A stretch of DNA of 64,000 nt. Origin: Vibrio sp. JC009. GTDB lineage: Bacteria > Pseudomonadota > Gammaproteobacteria > Enterobacterales > Vibrionaceae. Below are positions 1 to 9,550 of the stretch, piece after piece. The notes under the pieces are model-generated. The model was not told where the DNA came from, did not search any database, and was given only the letters and a program-made list of their open reading frames with translations. How positions within the stretch are numbered: the first letter of the stretch is position 1; each line of letters starts with the position of its first letter. The position numbers and the translations under genes were made by a program. The stretch covers positions 744,001 through 808,000 of the forward strand of contig NZ_CP092107.1 in the NCBI RefSeq assembly GCF_029016485.1, given 5' to 3'.

Positions 1-69
1 CAACATTCTTTCTCAAACATAGCATCATGCTAAGTGAAGAAACCTATATGTAAGGTAAGGATGATCTAT

Positions 70-1557
70 ATGAAAATCAGAGCTCCTTTCACAAAACAGA
101 GGTCAAAAGGGCTAATTGAGATAATCACAGTGATGGCACTGCCCTGTATGCTGGTATTAGCCGGTCTGGCGATAGATATTGGTAAAGGGTACCTTGTTAA
201 AGCCGAAATTCTCGCTGCTGTGGATGCTGCCTGTATTGCGGCCGCGCGGGAAATAGGTGATAGCCCGGAAGCAGCAAACGAAGCTGCAACAATGGTGTTC
301 TATGCCAATATTAACGATGGTTATCTAAATAGTGATATTGAATTAGATACACCAATAAATTATTCAATAGATGGTCAGGGTAATATTACTGTTGATATCA
401 GTGCTACCGCAGTAATGCCAACATCACTTATCCGTCTGTTTGGTTTTGATACTCTTACCATCGGAGCCGCATCACAAGCAGTTCGTCGCCCGGTTGACCT
501 GGCCTTTGTTATAGATAACTCCTCATCACTTCAAAGTGTTGGTGACGATGTTATAGACCGTGCACAAGATTTTGTTGGCAAACTGCACACCAATATGGAC
601 CGAGTGGCACTGCTTGCATACGGACATGGAGCAGAAGTTCTGGCTGGATTCGACGATAATAACAGAGGCTTTGACTACGAAGAGAATAACTCAGCGACTC
701 TGTGGGGTGACTTAGAAGGTATGACTTTCGATGGCTATACCAATCCGTCAGAGGGATTTTCTCTTGCACTGGATCAATTATTGGGACTGACAAATCCGGC
801 AGATCTGCGAGTTATTGTATTTTTCACTGACGGTGCTCCAAATACTTTCTCATCTCAGTTTCTTTTAGATGTAAATAAGAATAAAGATGATGACGATGAT
901 AGCAAGTATATTACCGGCTCCCTGCGCGCATCCAGTGCCAGCTACGGCAGACCTCGGGGCTTGTATAACCATGAAAGTGTATCTCCAGAAACTGTAGATC
1001 CTCCGGGCTGGGAAGGAAATGGTATAGGCGATGAACTGGTCGAGCTCCCTGAATACTATAATGCCCACTCGAGCGACTATATACCTGAAGGAGCAGGCAA
1101 TCCAGATTCAGAACTATTTTTAATAGTAAATAATAGTGCAGATGAAGACGGCGAATACAATAGTAGCTACGGATACAGACCAGTCAGCCAGTATAACCCA
1201 TCTACTGATTCTTCATGGGACTTATTTGATAAGGTAAGCCGGATATCCAGAAACCTTCCAGAAGCTATGGCTGACCATGCTCGTGACAAGGGTATTATTG
1301 TATTTACCCTTGGACTGGGCCCACGCCTTTTGGGTCAGTCTGGTCCGGATGATGAAATCGGTAGCCACATGCTATATAGAATGGCAAACGATCCTGCTAT
1401 TTTAGCCCCGAGCAACCCAGTAGCTGACAGCGATTATGATGTCACTCCTCCAAATGAAGACAACCTTGACGGAATATATTGCCATGCTATTGATGAAGAT
1501 GCGCTTGGCCCATGCCTGGATGAAATTTTAGAAGTCATTATCCGACTTACAATGTAG
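70..1557 (+). CDS. TadG-like von Willebrand factor A protein
   Basis: About 495 aa. The N-terminus has a basic stretch followed by a hydrophobic helix of the TadE/TadG pilin-like type (residues ~13-35: ITVMALPCMLVLAGLAIDIG), which would tether the protein in the inner membrane. A vWA domain starts near residue 140 with DLAFVIDNSSS, a MIDAS-like DxSxS motif, and continues with FFTDGAP. Family knowledge: TadG-like proteins belong to Flp/Tad pilus systems and often end in a periplasmic vWA domain. No other tad gene is visible downstream; upstream lies outside the window. A GTG start at 34 is open, but the ATG at 70 has AAGGTAAGGA about 8 bases ahead and begins directly at the basic/hydrophobic signal, so it is preferred. 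An acidic linker (DDDD, ~residue 275) interrupts the vWA domain. Confidence 0.75.
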   Translation: MKIRAPFTKQRSKGLIEIITVMALPCMLVLAGLAIDIGKGYLVKAEILAAVDAACIAAAREIGDSPEAANEAATMVFYANINDGYLNSDIELDTPINYSIDGQGNITVDISATAVMPTSLIRLFGFDTLTIGAASQAVRRPVDLAFVIDNSSSLQSVGDDVIDRAQDFVGKLHTNMDRVALLAYGHGAEVLAGFDDNNRGFDYEENNSATLWGDLEGMTFDGYTNPSEGFSLALDQLLGLTNPADLRVIVFFTDGAPNTFSSQFLLDVNKNKDDDDDSKYITGSLRASSASYGRPRGLYNHESVSPETVDPPGWEGNGIGDELVELPEYYNAHSSDYIPEGAGNPDSELFLIVNNSADEDGEYNSSYGYRPVSQYNPSTDSSWDLFDKVSRISRNLPEAMADHARDKGIIVFTLGLGPRLLGQSGPDDEIGSHMLYRMANDPAILAPSNPVADSDYDVTPPNEDNLDGIYCHAIDEDALGPCLDEILEVIIRLTM

Positions 1558-1577
1558 CTTTCCGCAATGGCTTCGGC

Positions 1578-1610
1578 AGGCAGAGACCTATTCTCTGCCT
1601 GTTCTGTTTT
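1578..1610 (+). terminator. Intrinsic terminator after the vWA gene
   Basis: A 9-bp stem (AGGCAGAGA / TCTCTGCCT) with a 5-base loop is followed by a T-rich run, 20 bases after the stop codon. Confidence 0.65.
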
Positions 1611-1707
1611 CACGCTACCTTGCTCACACTGTCGCAGTTAACATTTTAAATTCTAACCAATTTCATACTAGGCTATTTATATCGCACAAGCTGTAAATGA
1701 GTAATTG

Positions 1708-3495
1708 ATGATTAAAGCCATAAACTTCCGGTACAGCTCCCCCTCTGATCTGCAACAGGCAGAAGAAATCATTGATCTCGCCGTTCCGGAAAGAAATCTG
1801 ATACAGATATTTACCAGTATTATGGATACGGATGTCATTGACTGCCTTCTATCAGAACTGACCCGCCGCTTTCCTAAAGTCCCGATTATCGGAACCAGCA
1901 CTGCCGGTGAGATTTCTGGCAGCAAATCTACTCAGGAAGCCATTATCATTAATGTAGTGAATTTCGAGAGCTCCTACGCCTCTTCGTATCTTCTACCTGA
2001 ATGCGATAGCTTTGAGGATGCCGGTAATGATATGGGGAGAATACTTGGTAAACAGAAAATAAAAGTCGTACTGGTATTTTACAGCGGTCTGTCCATTCTG
2101 CGCGAAGCGAACAGCGAAACCTTTGTTAGGGCACTGCAAAAGCAGATCCCTCAGGTTACCATTGCCGGAGGTCTGTCAGGAAAAATTGCAAACACCGGAA
2201 AAACCTTCGCCTTTACCGACAACGGGATCAGTGAAAAAGGTATCGCTTTTGCTGCTATCGGTGGTAAAAAACTCGAAGCATTAAATACGTTCAGTCTGAG
2301 CTGGGCACCTATCGGCAAACGATTTCTCATCACCAAAGCGGAAGGTAACCGAATCTACGAAATTGACGGAAGAACACCTCTGGATCTATACCAACACTAT
2401 CTTGGAGAAACCCCTTCTATCGCCGAACCTCTCTCTGCTATCGAATTTCCACTGATGCGGGATAAGAAGGGAATGCAGGTTACCACCTCGCCCCATACCG
2501 TGCATGAAGATGGCTCCTTCGAATATCTGAGAGAATATTCCCAGGGGGAAATACTCCGCTTTGGTATCTGCCATATCGGCATCGTGGCAGAAGATGCCAG
2601 GAAGACCTATGAAAAGCTGTACGACTTCAAACCTCAGGTAAACTTTGTCTATTCCTGCGCAGCAAGGAAATCTGTACTGCAACAGGATACTGTTGTTGAA
2701 CTACACCCACTGAATTCTCTCTGTCCCACATCTGGATTTTATGCCTATGGCGAATACTATTCAGACACCAAAGCCAGCCGTGCCCGTCTACTTTCTCACT
2801 CTATCAGCACCCTATCTCTGAAAGAGTGCGGCTGCAATACCGGAGACGCTTGTCCGGAGTACAAGATCAACCGTCATTTTGAGCGGATTGAATCCACAAG
2901 ATTCAAGAAGATGCGTACACTTCACCGCTTTCTGAAAACGTCAGGCGATGAGATTGATTCACTGATTGAGCAGTTGGCTTCGCAGGCCAATATGGATGCA
3001 TTAACCCAACTGGGTAACCGGCGCTTTTTCGATGAAAGATTCAGTGAGGAACTGGATAAACTAAACCGTGGCGGCCCGTCCCTTTCTCTGATGCTTATTG
3101 ATGTGGATTTCTTCAAACTCTATAACGACAAATACGGCCATGTTGCCGGTGACAGCTGTCTGGCAAGAGTGGCTCAGGCGCTGGCACAGATAGCCAAAAA
3201 TCATGACTGTATAGCTGCCCGCTATGGCGGTGAAGAATTTGCCATGATCTTACCGGAAACCGCTCAGGTCAGTGCGTTCAGAGTAGCTAAACATATCAAC
3301 CAGGAGATTGAAGATCTCAATATCGACCACGACTGCTCTACTATTACCGATCATATCACCGTCAGTATCGGCAGCCTGACCATTGAAAAAACCACCGGAC
3401 TTTCGAGCCGCGAGATCCTCCATCACTGCGATGAGCATTTGTATAAGGCCAAGCAACAGGGCAGAAACCGAACAGTAGGAGGAGTGCTCCAATAA
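1708..3495 (+). CDS. FIST sensor domain diguanylate cyclase
   Basis: About 595 aa. Residues ~1-400 match the FIST N and C sensory domains (IGTSTAGEISG, GGLSGKIANTGKTFAFTDNGISEKGIAFAAIGG), a cytoplasmic ligand-sensing module thought to bind small molecules such as amino acids. A GGDEF domain follows (~430-590) with DALTQLGNRRFF, DVDFFKLYNDKYGH and an intact RYGGEEF signature near residue 507, so it should make c-di-GMP. The inhibitory RxxD site five residues before the signature is absent (KNHD instead), suggesting no product inhibition. TTG at 1705 and ATG at 1708 are adjacent; ATG is taken. The downstream periplasmic binding protein starts 38 bases later and is probably co-transcribed. Confidence 0.85.
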   Translation: MIKAINFRYSSPSDLQQAEEIIDLAVPERNLIQIFTSIMDTDVIDCLLSELTRRFPKVPIIGTSTAGEISGSKSTQEAIIINVVNFESSYASSYLLPECDSFEDAGNDMGRILGKQKIKVVLVFYSGLSILREANSETFVRALQKQIPQVTIAGGLSGKIANTGKTFAFTDNGISEKGIAFAAIGGKKLEALNTFSLSWAPIGKRFLITKAEGNRIYEIDGRTPLDLYQHYLGETPSIAEPLSAIEFPLMRDKKGMQVTTSPHTVHEDGSFEYLREYSQGEILRFGICHIGIVAEDARKTYEKLYDFKPQVNFVYSCAARKSVLQQDTVVELHPLNSLCPTSGFYAYGEYYSDTKASRARLLSHSISTLSLKECGCNTGDACPEYKINRHFERIESTRFKKMRTLHRFLKTSGDEIDSLIEQLASQANMDALTQLGNRRFFDERFSEELDKLNRGGPSLSLMLIDVDFFKLYNDKYGHVAGDSCLARVAQALAQIAKNHDCIAARYGGEEFAMILPETAQVSAFRVAKHINQEIEDLNIDHDCSTITDHITVSIGSLTIEKTTGLSSREILHHCDEHLYKAKQQGRNRTVGGVLQ

Positions 3496-3533
3496 AGCTG
3501 TACTATACTCAGTTCAGGTGATGGGTATAACGG

Positions 3534-5459
3534 ATGCATATGAACCGCTTTTCTGTTCTCTTCTTACTGTTTTTACTGACTGCTCAGGTATTTGCCTCTG
3601 AAGAGCCGTTAAAGATAGTCACATTTAACTCTCCGCCATACAGCATGCTGACCAAAGGCAGGCATGAAGGGTATGCGACCGAAATCGTGCGCGCTATGCT
3701 GATGGAAATGCAACAAAATGTGCCTATTACTTCATACCCGTTAAAACGCGGCTTGTATTTTGCGCAGAACAACCAGAACACGCTTGTCTACCCGATTGCC
3801 AGATACTCCAATTTAGATGACCGCTTCCACTGGATCGGCGAAATATCCCAGACCCGGGAATATCTCTTCAGACATAAACTCAGGCCAGATATCCAGCTGA
3901 CAAACCTTAACGATGCGAAAAAATACATTATCGGTGTGACCCGTGGCAGTCATATCATTGAAAAACTGACCGGACTGGGATTTCACCGCCTGCGTGAAGT
4001 AACAGATGCCACCCAGAACATATTAATGCTGAACAACAACCGGGTTGACCTTATTGCCTCTGACGATCTGATGCTGAGCCATCTTGTTGACCGCTACAAC
4101 CGCAATAAAGAGACCAAGCTCGATCTGCATGATTATCAGAAGCTGGCGCAACTGCCAAAGTCAAAAAGCAGCCTGTATATCGCTCTGAGTAAAAACTCGA
4201 CTCCTGAAATGGTCAGTTCCGTGGAAAATGCGTACAGAACCATACAGGAATCCGGCAAGCTGATTGAAGTCGCGCACTGGTGGACCAATGAACATGACGC
4301 TCCCATGCTGGCGGTCTACCAGAACGCCATCGCAATGAAGGGTTACCAGTGGGTAGATTACACCATTGAGGGGGCGGCCGGTGGCAATATGACCGAAGTT
4401 CTCAGATCCCGCGCATCCTCGCACAGACTTCCCCAGGCGATTCAGACCTATATGGGCCCGGCCGTCAGAGAATGGGCTGAAAAAGAAGCACTGCTGTTTC
4501 TTGATGATGTTGCCGAAAGTGAAGGCTGGCAGTCCGTCCTGCCGGAGATTATCGACAAAAACATCCGTTACAACGGCCATTACGTTGCCGTTCCGGTTAA
4601 CCTGCAGAGGGTGAACTGGATGTGGGTTAACCCGGAGATTTTTAAACGTGCCGGCGCAAAACTTCCGCACAGCTGGGAGGAGTTTTTCCACGCAGCAAAC
4701 CTGATTAAAAAGGCGGGATACACACCCGTTGCTATGGGCGGTTACGCCTGGCAGGAAGGCACCTTATTTGAGTCACTTGTGCTCAGCATAGGTGGTGCCG
4801 ATTTTTATACCCGGCTGTTTGTGGAGCTGGACGCAGAGGCATTTCGCTCCCCCACTATGGCAAAAATTCTGGACACATTCAGAAAAATTGAAAGCCTGAC
4901 TGACGGCGATATAAACCGCAGAGAACGAAACTGGGTACAGGCCACCGAGATGCTAATCAATAAGCAGGCAGCCATCTACTTTATGGGAGACTGGATACAA
5001 ACGGTATTTCAGGACCATAACTTCCCTTATGGCCAGAAAGGGTATATCTGCATGCCACTGCCCGGTGGAGATGAGCTGTTTCTGGCAAATGCAGACGCCT
5101 TTGCATTTCCCAAAACCGATAAACCCCGCGAACAGGGCTCAAAAGCTCTGGCTAAAGTGATGATGGAGCAGGATGTGCAAGAGCAGTTCAATCTGATCAA
5201 GGGATCCATCCCGGCCCGCCTGGACGTCCCTCTCAATAAATTTGATGAATGTTCACTGATATCCGCACGCGTTGCCAAAGAAGGAACTATGGTGCCGTCA
5301 TTTAACTTCAATCAGGCTCAGCCAGCTGCGATTCAACAGCCGGTCACTGCCATCATCAGCGACTTTTTCCGAAGCAATAAAAGCATCTCACAGATCCAGG
5401 AGACCCTTTACAGAGCCGTGACTAAATACAAAAGCTCAAACAAAAACAGACAGCCGTAA
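3534..5459 (+). CDS. Double solute-binding protein (family 3 + family 1 fusion)
   Basis: 641 aa with a clear signal peptide (cleavage after VFAS, ~residue 22), so periplasmic. Residues ~25-250 resemble SBP family 3 (amino-acid type: LKIVTFNSPPYSML, GYATEIVRAML, a YPIARY-like lobe). Residues ~265-620 resemble the ABC sugar-binding SBP family 1 (AVPVNLQRVNWMWVNPEIFKRAG, HSWEEFF, AAIYFMGDWIQ). No permease or ATPase gene is adjacent, so a sensory role with a membrane partner, or with the co-directional FIST-GGDEF gene upstream, is more likely than transport. That role is inference. ATG codons at 3534 and 3540 are both possible starts. Confidence 0.75.
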   Translation: MHMNRFSVLFLLFLLTAQVFASEEPLKIVTFNSPPYSMLTKGRHEGYATEIVRAMLMEMQQNVPITSYPLKRGLYFAQNNQNTLVYPIARYSNLDDRFHWIGEISQTREYLFRHKLRPDIQLTNLNDAKKYIIGVTRGSHIIEKLTGLGFHRLREVTDATQNILMLNNNRVDLIASDDLMLSHLVDRYNRNKETKLDLHDYQKLAQLPKSKSSLYIALSKNSTPEMVSSVENAYRTIQESGKLIEVAHWWTNEHDAPMLAVYQNAIAMKGYQWVDYTIEGAAGGNMTEVLRSRASSHRLPQAIQTYMGPAVREWAEKEALLFLDDVAESEGWQSVLPEIIDKNIRYNGHYVAVPVNLQRVNWMWVNPEIFKRAGAKLPHSWEEFFHAANLIKKAGYTPVAMGGYAWQEGTLFESLVLSIGGADFYTRLFVELDAEAFRSPTMAKILDTFRKIESLTDGDINRRERNWVQATEMLINKQAAIYFMGDWIQTVFQDHNFPYGQKGYICMPLPGGDELFLANADAFAFPKTDKPREQGSKALAKVMMEQDVQEQFNLIKGSIPARLDVPLNKFDECSLISARVAKEGTMVPSFNFNQAQPAAIQQPVTAIISDFFRSNKSISQIQETLYRAVTKYKSSNKNRQP

Positions 5460-5504
5460 TATTCGCTCCAACTTAATCGTTTTATAAAAAAAACCAGCCT
5501 TATC

Positions 5505-5530
5505 AAAGCCAGCTGGACTGGCTTTTTCTT
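5505..5530 (+). terminator. Intrinsic terminator
   Basis: AAAGCCAG / CTGGCTTT stem with a 5-base loop leads into a T-rich run, 45 bases after the binding-protein stop codon. Confidence 0.7.
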
Positions 5531-5715
5531 AAAAATATTAAGTTGATCTTAATTTTTTCTAAATCGATTAAGAAAATATGTTCCAGCGCGCAGAATTGTT
5601 CGAATTCTGGTCTATAATTCATTTAATTGATGAATGAGCCGTCGACATCCATTTGGATCAGACTCTGGTTCATCCCTTTTTTTCAATAACAACCGAGAGA
5701 ATACAGGTACCTTAT

Positions 5716-6381
5716 ATGTCAATTGCTGCATTTATCTTCGATCTTGACGGCATCATCACAGACTCAGCGGAATACCATTTCCTTGCGTGGAAAGAGCTGG
5801 CTGATGAGCTGGGCATTGAGATTGACCGTGAATTTAACGAACAACTTAAAGGCGTGGATCGCATGACCTCACTGGAGCGTATCCTTAACCACGGAGGTAT
5901 GGCGGATAAGTTCACTCCCGAGAAAAAGATTGAAATAGCAACCCGCAAAAATGACCACTATAAAACCCTGATTCAGCAGGTTACACCAAAGGACATACTG
6001 CCGGGAATCCAGACGCTGCTTGATGACCTTAATGCAGCAGGCATCCCAATGGCTCTGGCCTCAGCAAGTAAAAACGCGCCTTTTATCATTGAAAGGCTGG
6101 GGCTGCAGGATTACTTTGCCAATATTGTTGATCCGGCAACCCTGAAAGCGAACAAGCCGGATCCGGAAATTTTTGTTCGCGGAGCAGAGATGCTGGGCGT
6201 AGAGGCGGCGCAATGTGTTGGCGTTGAAGATGCAGAAGCCGGTGTGGAGTCCATTCAGGCGGCAGGTATGTTTGCCGTTGGTGTCGGCGATGCCAACGCT
6301 CTGGCAAAGGCGGATCTGCTTTTATCCGATACGGCACAGCTTTCACTGAGTGAAATCGTAAAAGCGTTTGAAGACAAATAG
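5716..6381 (+). CDS. pgmB: Beta-phosphoglucomutase
   Basis: 221 aa, the usual family length. HAD-superfamily enzyme converting beta-glucose 1-phosphate to glucose 6-phosphate. The N-terminal FDLDG gives nucleophile D9 and acid/base D11. SASKNAPF and GVEDAEAGVESIQAAG are the later HAD motifs. An upstream in-frame TTG at 5653 exists, but the ATG at 5716 begins at the conserved motif and has AGG about 8 bases ahead. The next gene, a GH65 phosphorylase starting 27 bases after the stop, releases beta-glucose 1-phosphate, so the pair forms a phosphorolytic disaccharide route. Confidence 0.9.
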   Translation: MSIAAFIFDLDGIITDSAEYHFLAWKELADELGIEIDREFNEQLKGVDRMTSLERILNHGGMADKFTPEKKIEIATRKNDHYKTLIQQVTPKDILPGIQTLLDDLNAAGIPMALASASKNAPFIIERLGLQDYFANIVDPATLKANKPDPEIFVRGAEMLGVEAAQCVGVEDAEAGVESIQAAGMFAVGVGDANALAKADLLLSDTAQLSLSEIVKAFEDK

Positions 6382-6408
6382 ACACAAGAACGATACCGGA
6401 CAACGACT

Positions 6409-8685
6409 ATGAAACAGATACTCACAAACAACTCTCTGGATACCGGCGATCTTGCGGTCAATGAAACGCTCTTTGCGCAGGGAAACGGCTACCTTGGCGT
6501 CAGAGGCAACTTCGAAGAAGGGTACACAGATGAAATAACCTCTATTCGCGGTAACTACCTGAACGCCTTTTACGAAGATATCACCATCACCTATGGCGAA
6601 AAGCTTTACGCCTTCCCTGAAACGGCGCAGAAACTGGTTAACCTTCCGGATGCACAGAATATAGAAATCTTTGTCGGCGAGAAACAAGAACGCTTCTCTG
6701 TTTTCACCGGCAAGGTACTAGACTACAACCGTGAACTGGATCTTGCCACAGGTATCAGCACCCGCAGCATCGACTGGCGTACTGAAAACGGTGAAGAGAT
6801 CCGTATCCGCTTTGAACGCCTGGTATCACAGGTTAAGAAAGAGCTGTACGCCACACGTGTCACCCTAGAGCCGCTAAACGGAAGCATACCGGTTCGCATC
6901 GTCTCCGGAGTCGAAGGTGATGTTGAAAACTTTACCGCAGTCAATGATCCACGCGTTGCTGCCGGACACGCTAAATTGCTGAACCTTCGCTCAGTATCTG
7001 CTGGCGAGAAGGCTCAGTTGATCTCCAGAACCAACAACTCTCAGCTTGATGTTGCTGTGAGCTGCAACCACAGCCTTTCAGGAGAAGCACGTTGTGAAAA
7101 CAGCGCCGGTGAAACGGCATATAGCAGCAGCTTCGAACTGGATCTGGACAGAAAAGTATCCCTGACCAAATATGTTGTCTTTACTGACAGCCGCCGCCAT
7201 GAAAACCCGTCAGATTCCGGTTATGCACTGCTGAACGAATACTCAGACCATGACTTTGATACGCTGGTAGCAGAACAGACCGGGTATATGAACCGCTTCT
7301 GGGCTAAGTCTGATATCAGTGTTGCCGGTGATGAAAAACTGCAGGAAGGCATCCGCTTCAACCTGTTCCAGTTACTGCAATCCGTGGGCAGAGATTCGGT
7401 CAGTCAGATCGCAGCAAAAGGCCTGTCCGGTGAAGGATACGAAGGCCACTACTTCTGGGATACCGAAATCTATGTGCTGCCTGTGTTTATTATGACTCAG
7501 CCTGAGCTGGCTAAAAATCTGCTCAGCTTCCGCTACAACACACTCGATGGGGCCCGGGCCAGAGCAAAAGAGATGGGACACCAGCAGGGAGCCCTGTTCC
7601 CGTGGCGAACCATCAGCGGCAGCGAATGTTCCGCCTTCTTCCCGGCAGGAACGGCTCAGTACCATATCAGTGCCGATATCGCCTGGGGCTTTGTTCAGCA
7701 CTATCTGGCAACCAACGACAGTGAATTCGCCTTTAACTGTGGTGCAGAAGTGCTGTTTGAAACCGCACGCCTGTGGCTGGCAACCGGACACTTCAATGCA
7801 AAAGAGCAGTTCTGCATTGACTGTGTTACCGGTCCGGACGAGTACACCGCACTGGTAAACAATAACTACTACACCAATGCGATGGCGCAATATAACCTAC
7901 GCTGGGCTGCAAGCTTCTATCAGATGATGAGAGAAGAAGCACCGGATCAGCTTAATCAGCTTATTGCAAAAATCGGTTTGCATGCTGATGAGGCTGCGGC
8001 ATGGCAGAAAGCAGCGGATCAAATGCTGCTTCCATATGATGAATCACTGGGCATTAACCCTCAGGACGATAGCTTCACCAACAAAGCCGTATGGGACTTC
8101 GCCGGTACTCCGAAGGAAAAGCACCCGCTGCTGCTGCACTACCACCCGATGACACTATACCGCTATCAGGTGTGTAAGCAGGCCGATACCGTTCTGGCGC
8201 ACTACCTGCTGGACGGTGTGGCTGACGAAGATACCATGGCGGCCAGCTACGGTTACTATGAGAAGATCACCACCCATGACTCTTCACTTTCATCCTGTGT
8301 ATTCAGCATTATGGCCGCGCGTTTAGGTCAGTTAGACAAGGCGCGCAACTACTTCTCGGAAACAGCACGTCTGGATCTGGATAACACCCACGGCAACACA
8401 AAAGATGGCCTGCATATCGCAAACCTGGCTGGCACCTGGCAGGGTATCGTGTTTGGTTTCGGTGGTGTGCGACTGCACGACGACGCGCTTCGCCTTGCAC
8501 CATCACTGCCTTCCGGCTGGGACGGCTACCGCTTCAACCTGAGCTACCGCGGCAGCGATATTGAAGTAAGTGTTGATAAAGAGAATAGCGTCATCCGCCT
8601 GATAAGTGGTGAACCTGTCATGCTGGATATCGACAACAAACGAGTCCTGCTCGACGGAGAAATCCGTCAGTTAACAATTCATTAA
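6409..8685 (+). CDS. GH65 disaccharide phosphorylase (probably maltose phosphorylase)
   Basis: 758 aa, full length for bacterial GH65 phosphorylases. The family motif TGPDEY carries the catalytic Glu at about residue 478, and the C-terminal GTWQGIVFGFGGVR segment is typical. It would phosphorolyse maltose (or a related disaccharide such as kojibiose, nigerose or trehalose) to beta-glucose 1-phosphate and glucose in the cytoplasm. Linkage specificity cannot be fixed by eye. It directly follows pgmB, which uses the product. No dedicated transporter is adjacent. Confidence 0.85.
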   Translation: MKQILTNNSLDTGDLAVNETLFAQGNGYLGVRGNFEEGYTDEITSIRGNYLNAFYEDITITYGEKLYAFPETAQKLVNLPDAQNIEIFVGEKQERFSVFTGKVLDYNRELDLATGISTRSIDWRTENGEEIRIRFERLVSQVKKELYATRVTLEPLNGSIPVRIVSGVEGDVENFTAVNDPRVAAGHAKLLNLRSVSAGEKAQLISRTNNSQLDVAVSCNHSLSGEARCENSAGETAYSSSFELDLDRKVSLTKYVVFTDSRRHENPSDSGYALLNEYSDHDFDTLVAEQTGYMNRFWAKSDISVAGDEKLQEGIRFNLFQLLQSVGRDSVSQIAAKGLSGEGYEGHYFWDTEIYVLPVFIMTQPELAKNLLSFRYNTLDGARARAKEMGHQQGALFPWRTISGSECSAFFPAGTAQYHISADIAWGFVQHYLATNDSEFAFNCGAEVLFETARLWLATGHFNAKEQFCIDCVTGPDEYTALVNNNYYTNAMAQYNLRWAASFYQMMREEAPDQLNQLIAKIGLHADEAAAWQKAADQMLLPYDESLGINPQDDSFTNKAVWDFAGTPKEKHPLLLHYHPMTLYRYQVCKQADTVLAHYLLDGVADEDTMAASYGYYEKITTHDSSLSSCVFSIMAARLGQLDKARNYFSETARLDLDNTHGNTKDGLHIANLAGTWQGIVFGFGGVRLHDDALRLAPSLPSGWDGYRFNLSYRGSDIEVSVDKENSVIRLISGEPVMLDIDNKRVLLDGEIRQLTIH

Positions 8686-8689
8686 GATA

Positions 8690-8733
8690 AGCCAGCCAGA
8701 ACAATCACTTGTTCTGGCTGGCTATTCAATTTT
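8690..8733 (+). terminator. Strong hairpin terminator after the phosphorylase
   Basis: A perfect 15-bp stem (8690-8704 with 8709-8723, starting AGCCAGCC) with a 4-base loop starts five bases after the stop codon and is followed by a moderately T-rich stretch. Confidence 0.7.
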
Positions 8734-8807
8734 ATCGCCACTATTGAATGTCACCATTTTTTCCAGACAATAAGAAGCAACGACGGAAAAAAAGGAAAAC
8801 CGGATTA

Positions 8808-9419
8808 ATGAAAAGCATTCTTTGTTTTGGAGATTCCAATACCTGGGGATACTCACCTGCAGATGGCGGGCGCTATCCGAAAAACAGGAGATGGACAGGC
8901 ATCTTAGCCGGGAAGCTGTCAGATAAGTATCACGTTATTGAGGAAGGCCAGCCAGGCAGAACCACCCTTTTTGATGACCCGTCAGCGGGTTTTACCGGCG
9001 GCAGAGACGACCTGAAACTCTGTATGGAAACACACCAGCCTGACATTGTCATTTTAATGCTGGGGACCAATGATCTGAAAGCAAACTTTAACCAGTCCGC
9101 CAGTGATGTTGCAGGCAATCTTGCTACGCTTGTCCGGGATATCAAGGCTTCATCCACTGCACCCGCGAAGATAGTTCTCATCTCACCACCGGAAATTGAG
9201 GAAGTCGGTCATTTCGGTCAGTTTTTTGTGGGAGGAAAGGAAAAATCACAGCATTTTACTGAGCACTTTCGCAAAACAGCAGCCGAGCTGGATTGCCTGT
9301 TTTTCGACAGCAAGGACCATGTTAAATCAAGCCCGGTAGACGGTGTTCACTGGGAAGCTGACCAACATCAAAATATGGCATATGCAATTGCTATAAAGCT
9401 TGAAGATTATCTCAAATAG
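8808..9419 (+). CDS. SGNH/GDSL-family hydrolase
   Basis: About 203 aa. The N-terminal CFGDSNTWGY is the block I GDS motif with catalytic Ser. MLGTNDLKANF gives the block III GxND, and the C-terminal DGVHW gives the Asp-His pair. These enzymes hydrolyse esters or acetyl groups, for example from carbohydrates; the substrate is unknown. The open frame extends to ATG 8748, but that extension is lysine-rich and non-conserved, and ATG 8808 starts directly at the domain behind AAGGAAAA. It follows the phosphorylase terminator, so it is probably a separate unit. Confidence 0.8.
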   Translation: MKSILCFGDSNTWGYSPADGGRYPKNRRWTGILAGKLSDKYHVIEEGQPGRTTLFDDPSAGFTGGRDDLKLCMETHQPDIVILMLGTNDLKANFNQSASDVAGNLATLVRDIKASSTAPAKIVLISPPEIEEVGHFGQFFVGGKEKSQHFTEHFRKTAAELDCLFFDSKDHVKSSPVDGVHWEADQHQNMAYAIAIKLEDYLK

Positions 9420-9550
9420 AACATTATACTGACATATTTGTACATTAAACTGCCCTCGCTAAATACAAGTGACCTCAAGGTGTGATCCTAAAGACGAGTT
9501 TACCGGGGTTTACATCGGTGCAGTCTCTTTTAAGTAGTTGGTTTAGGGAA

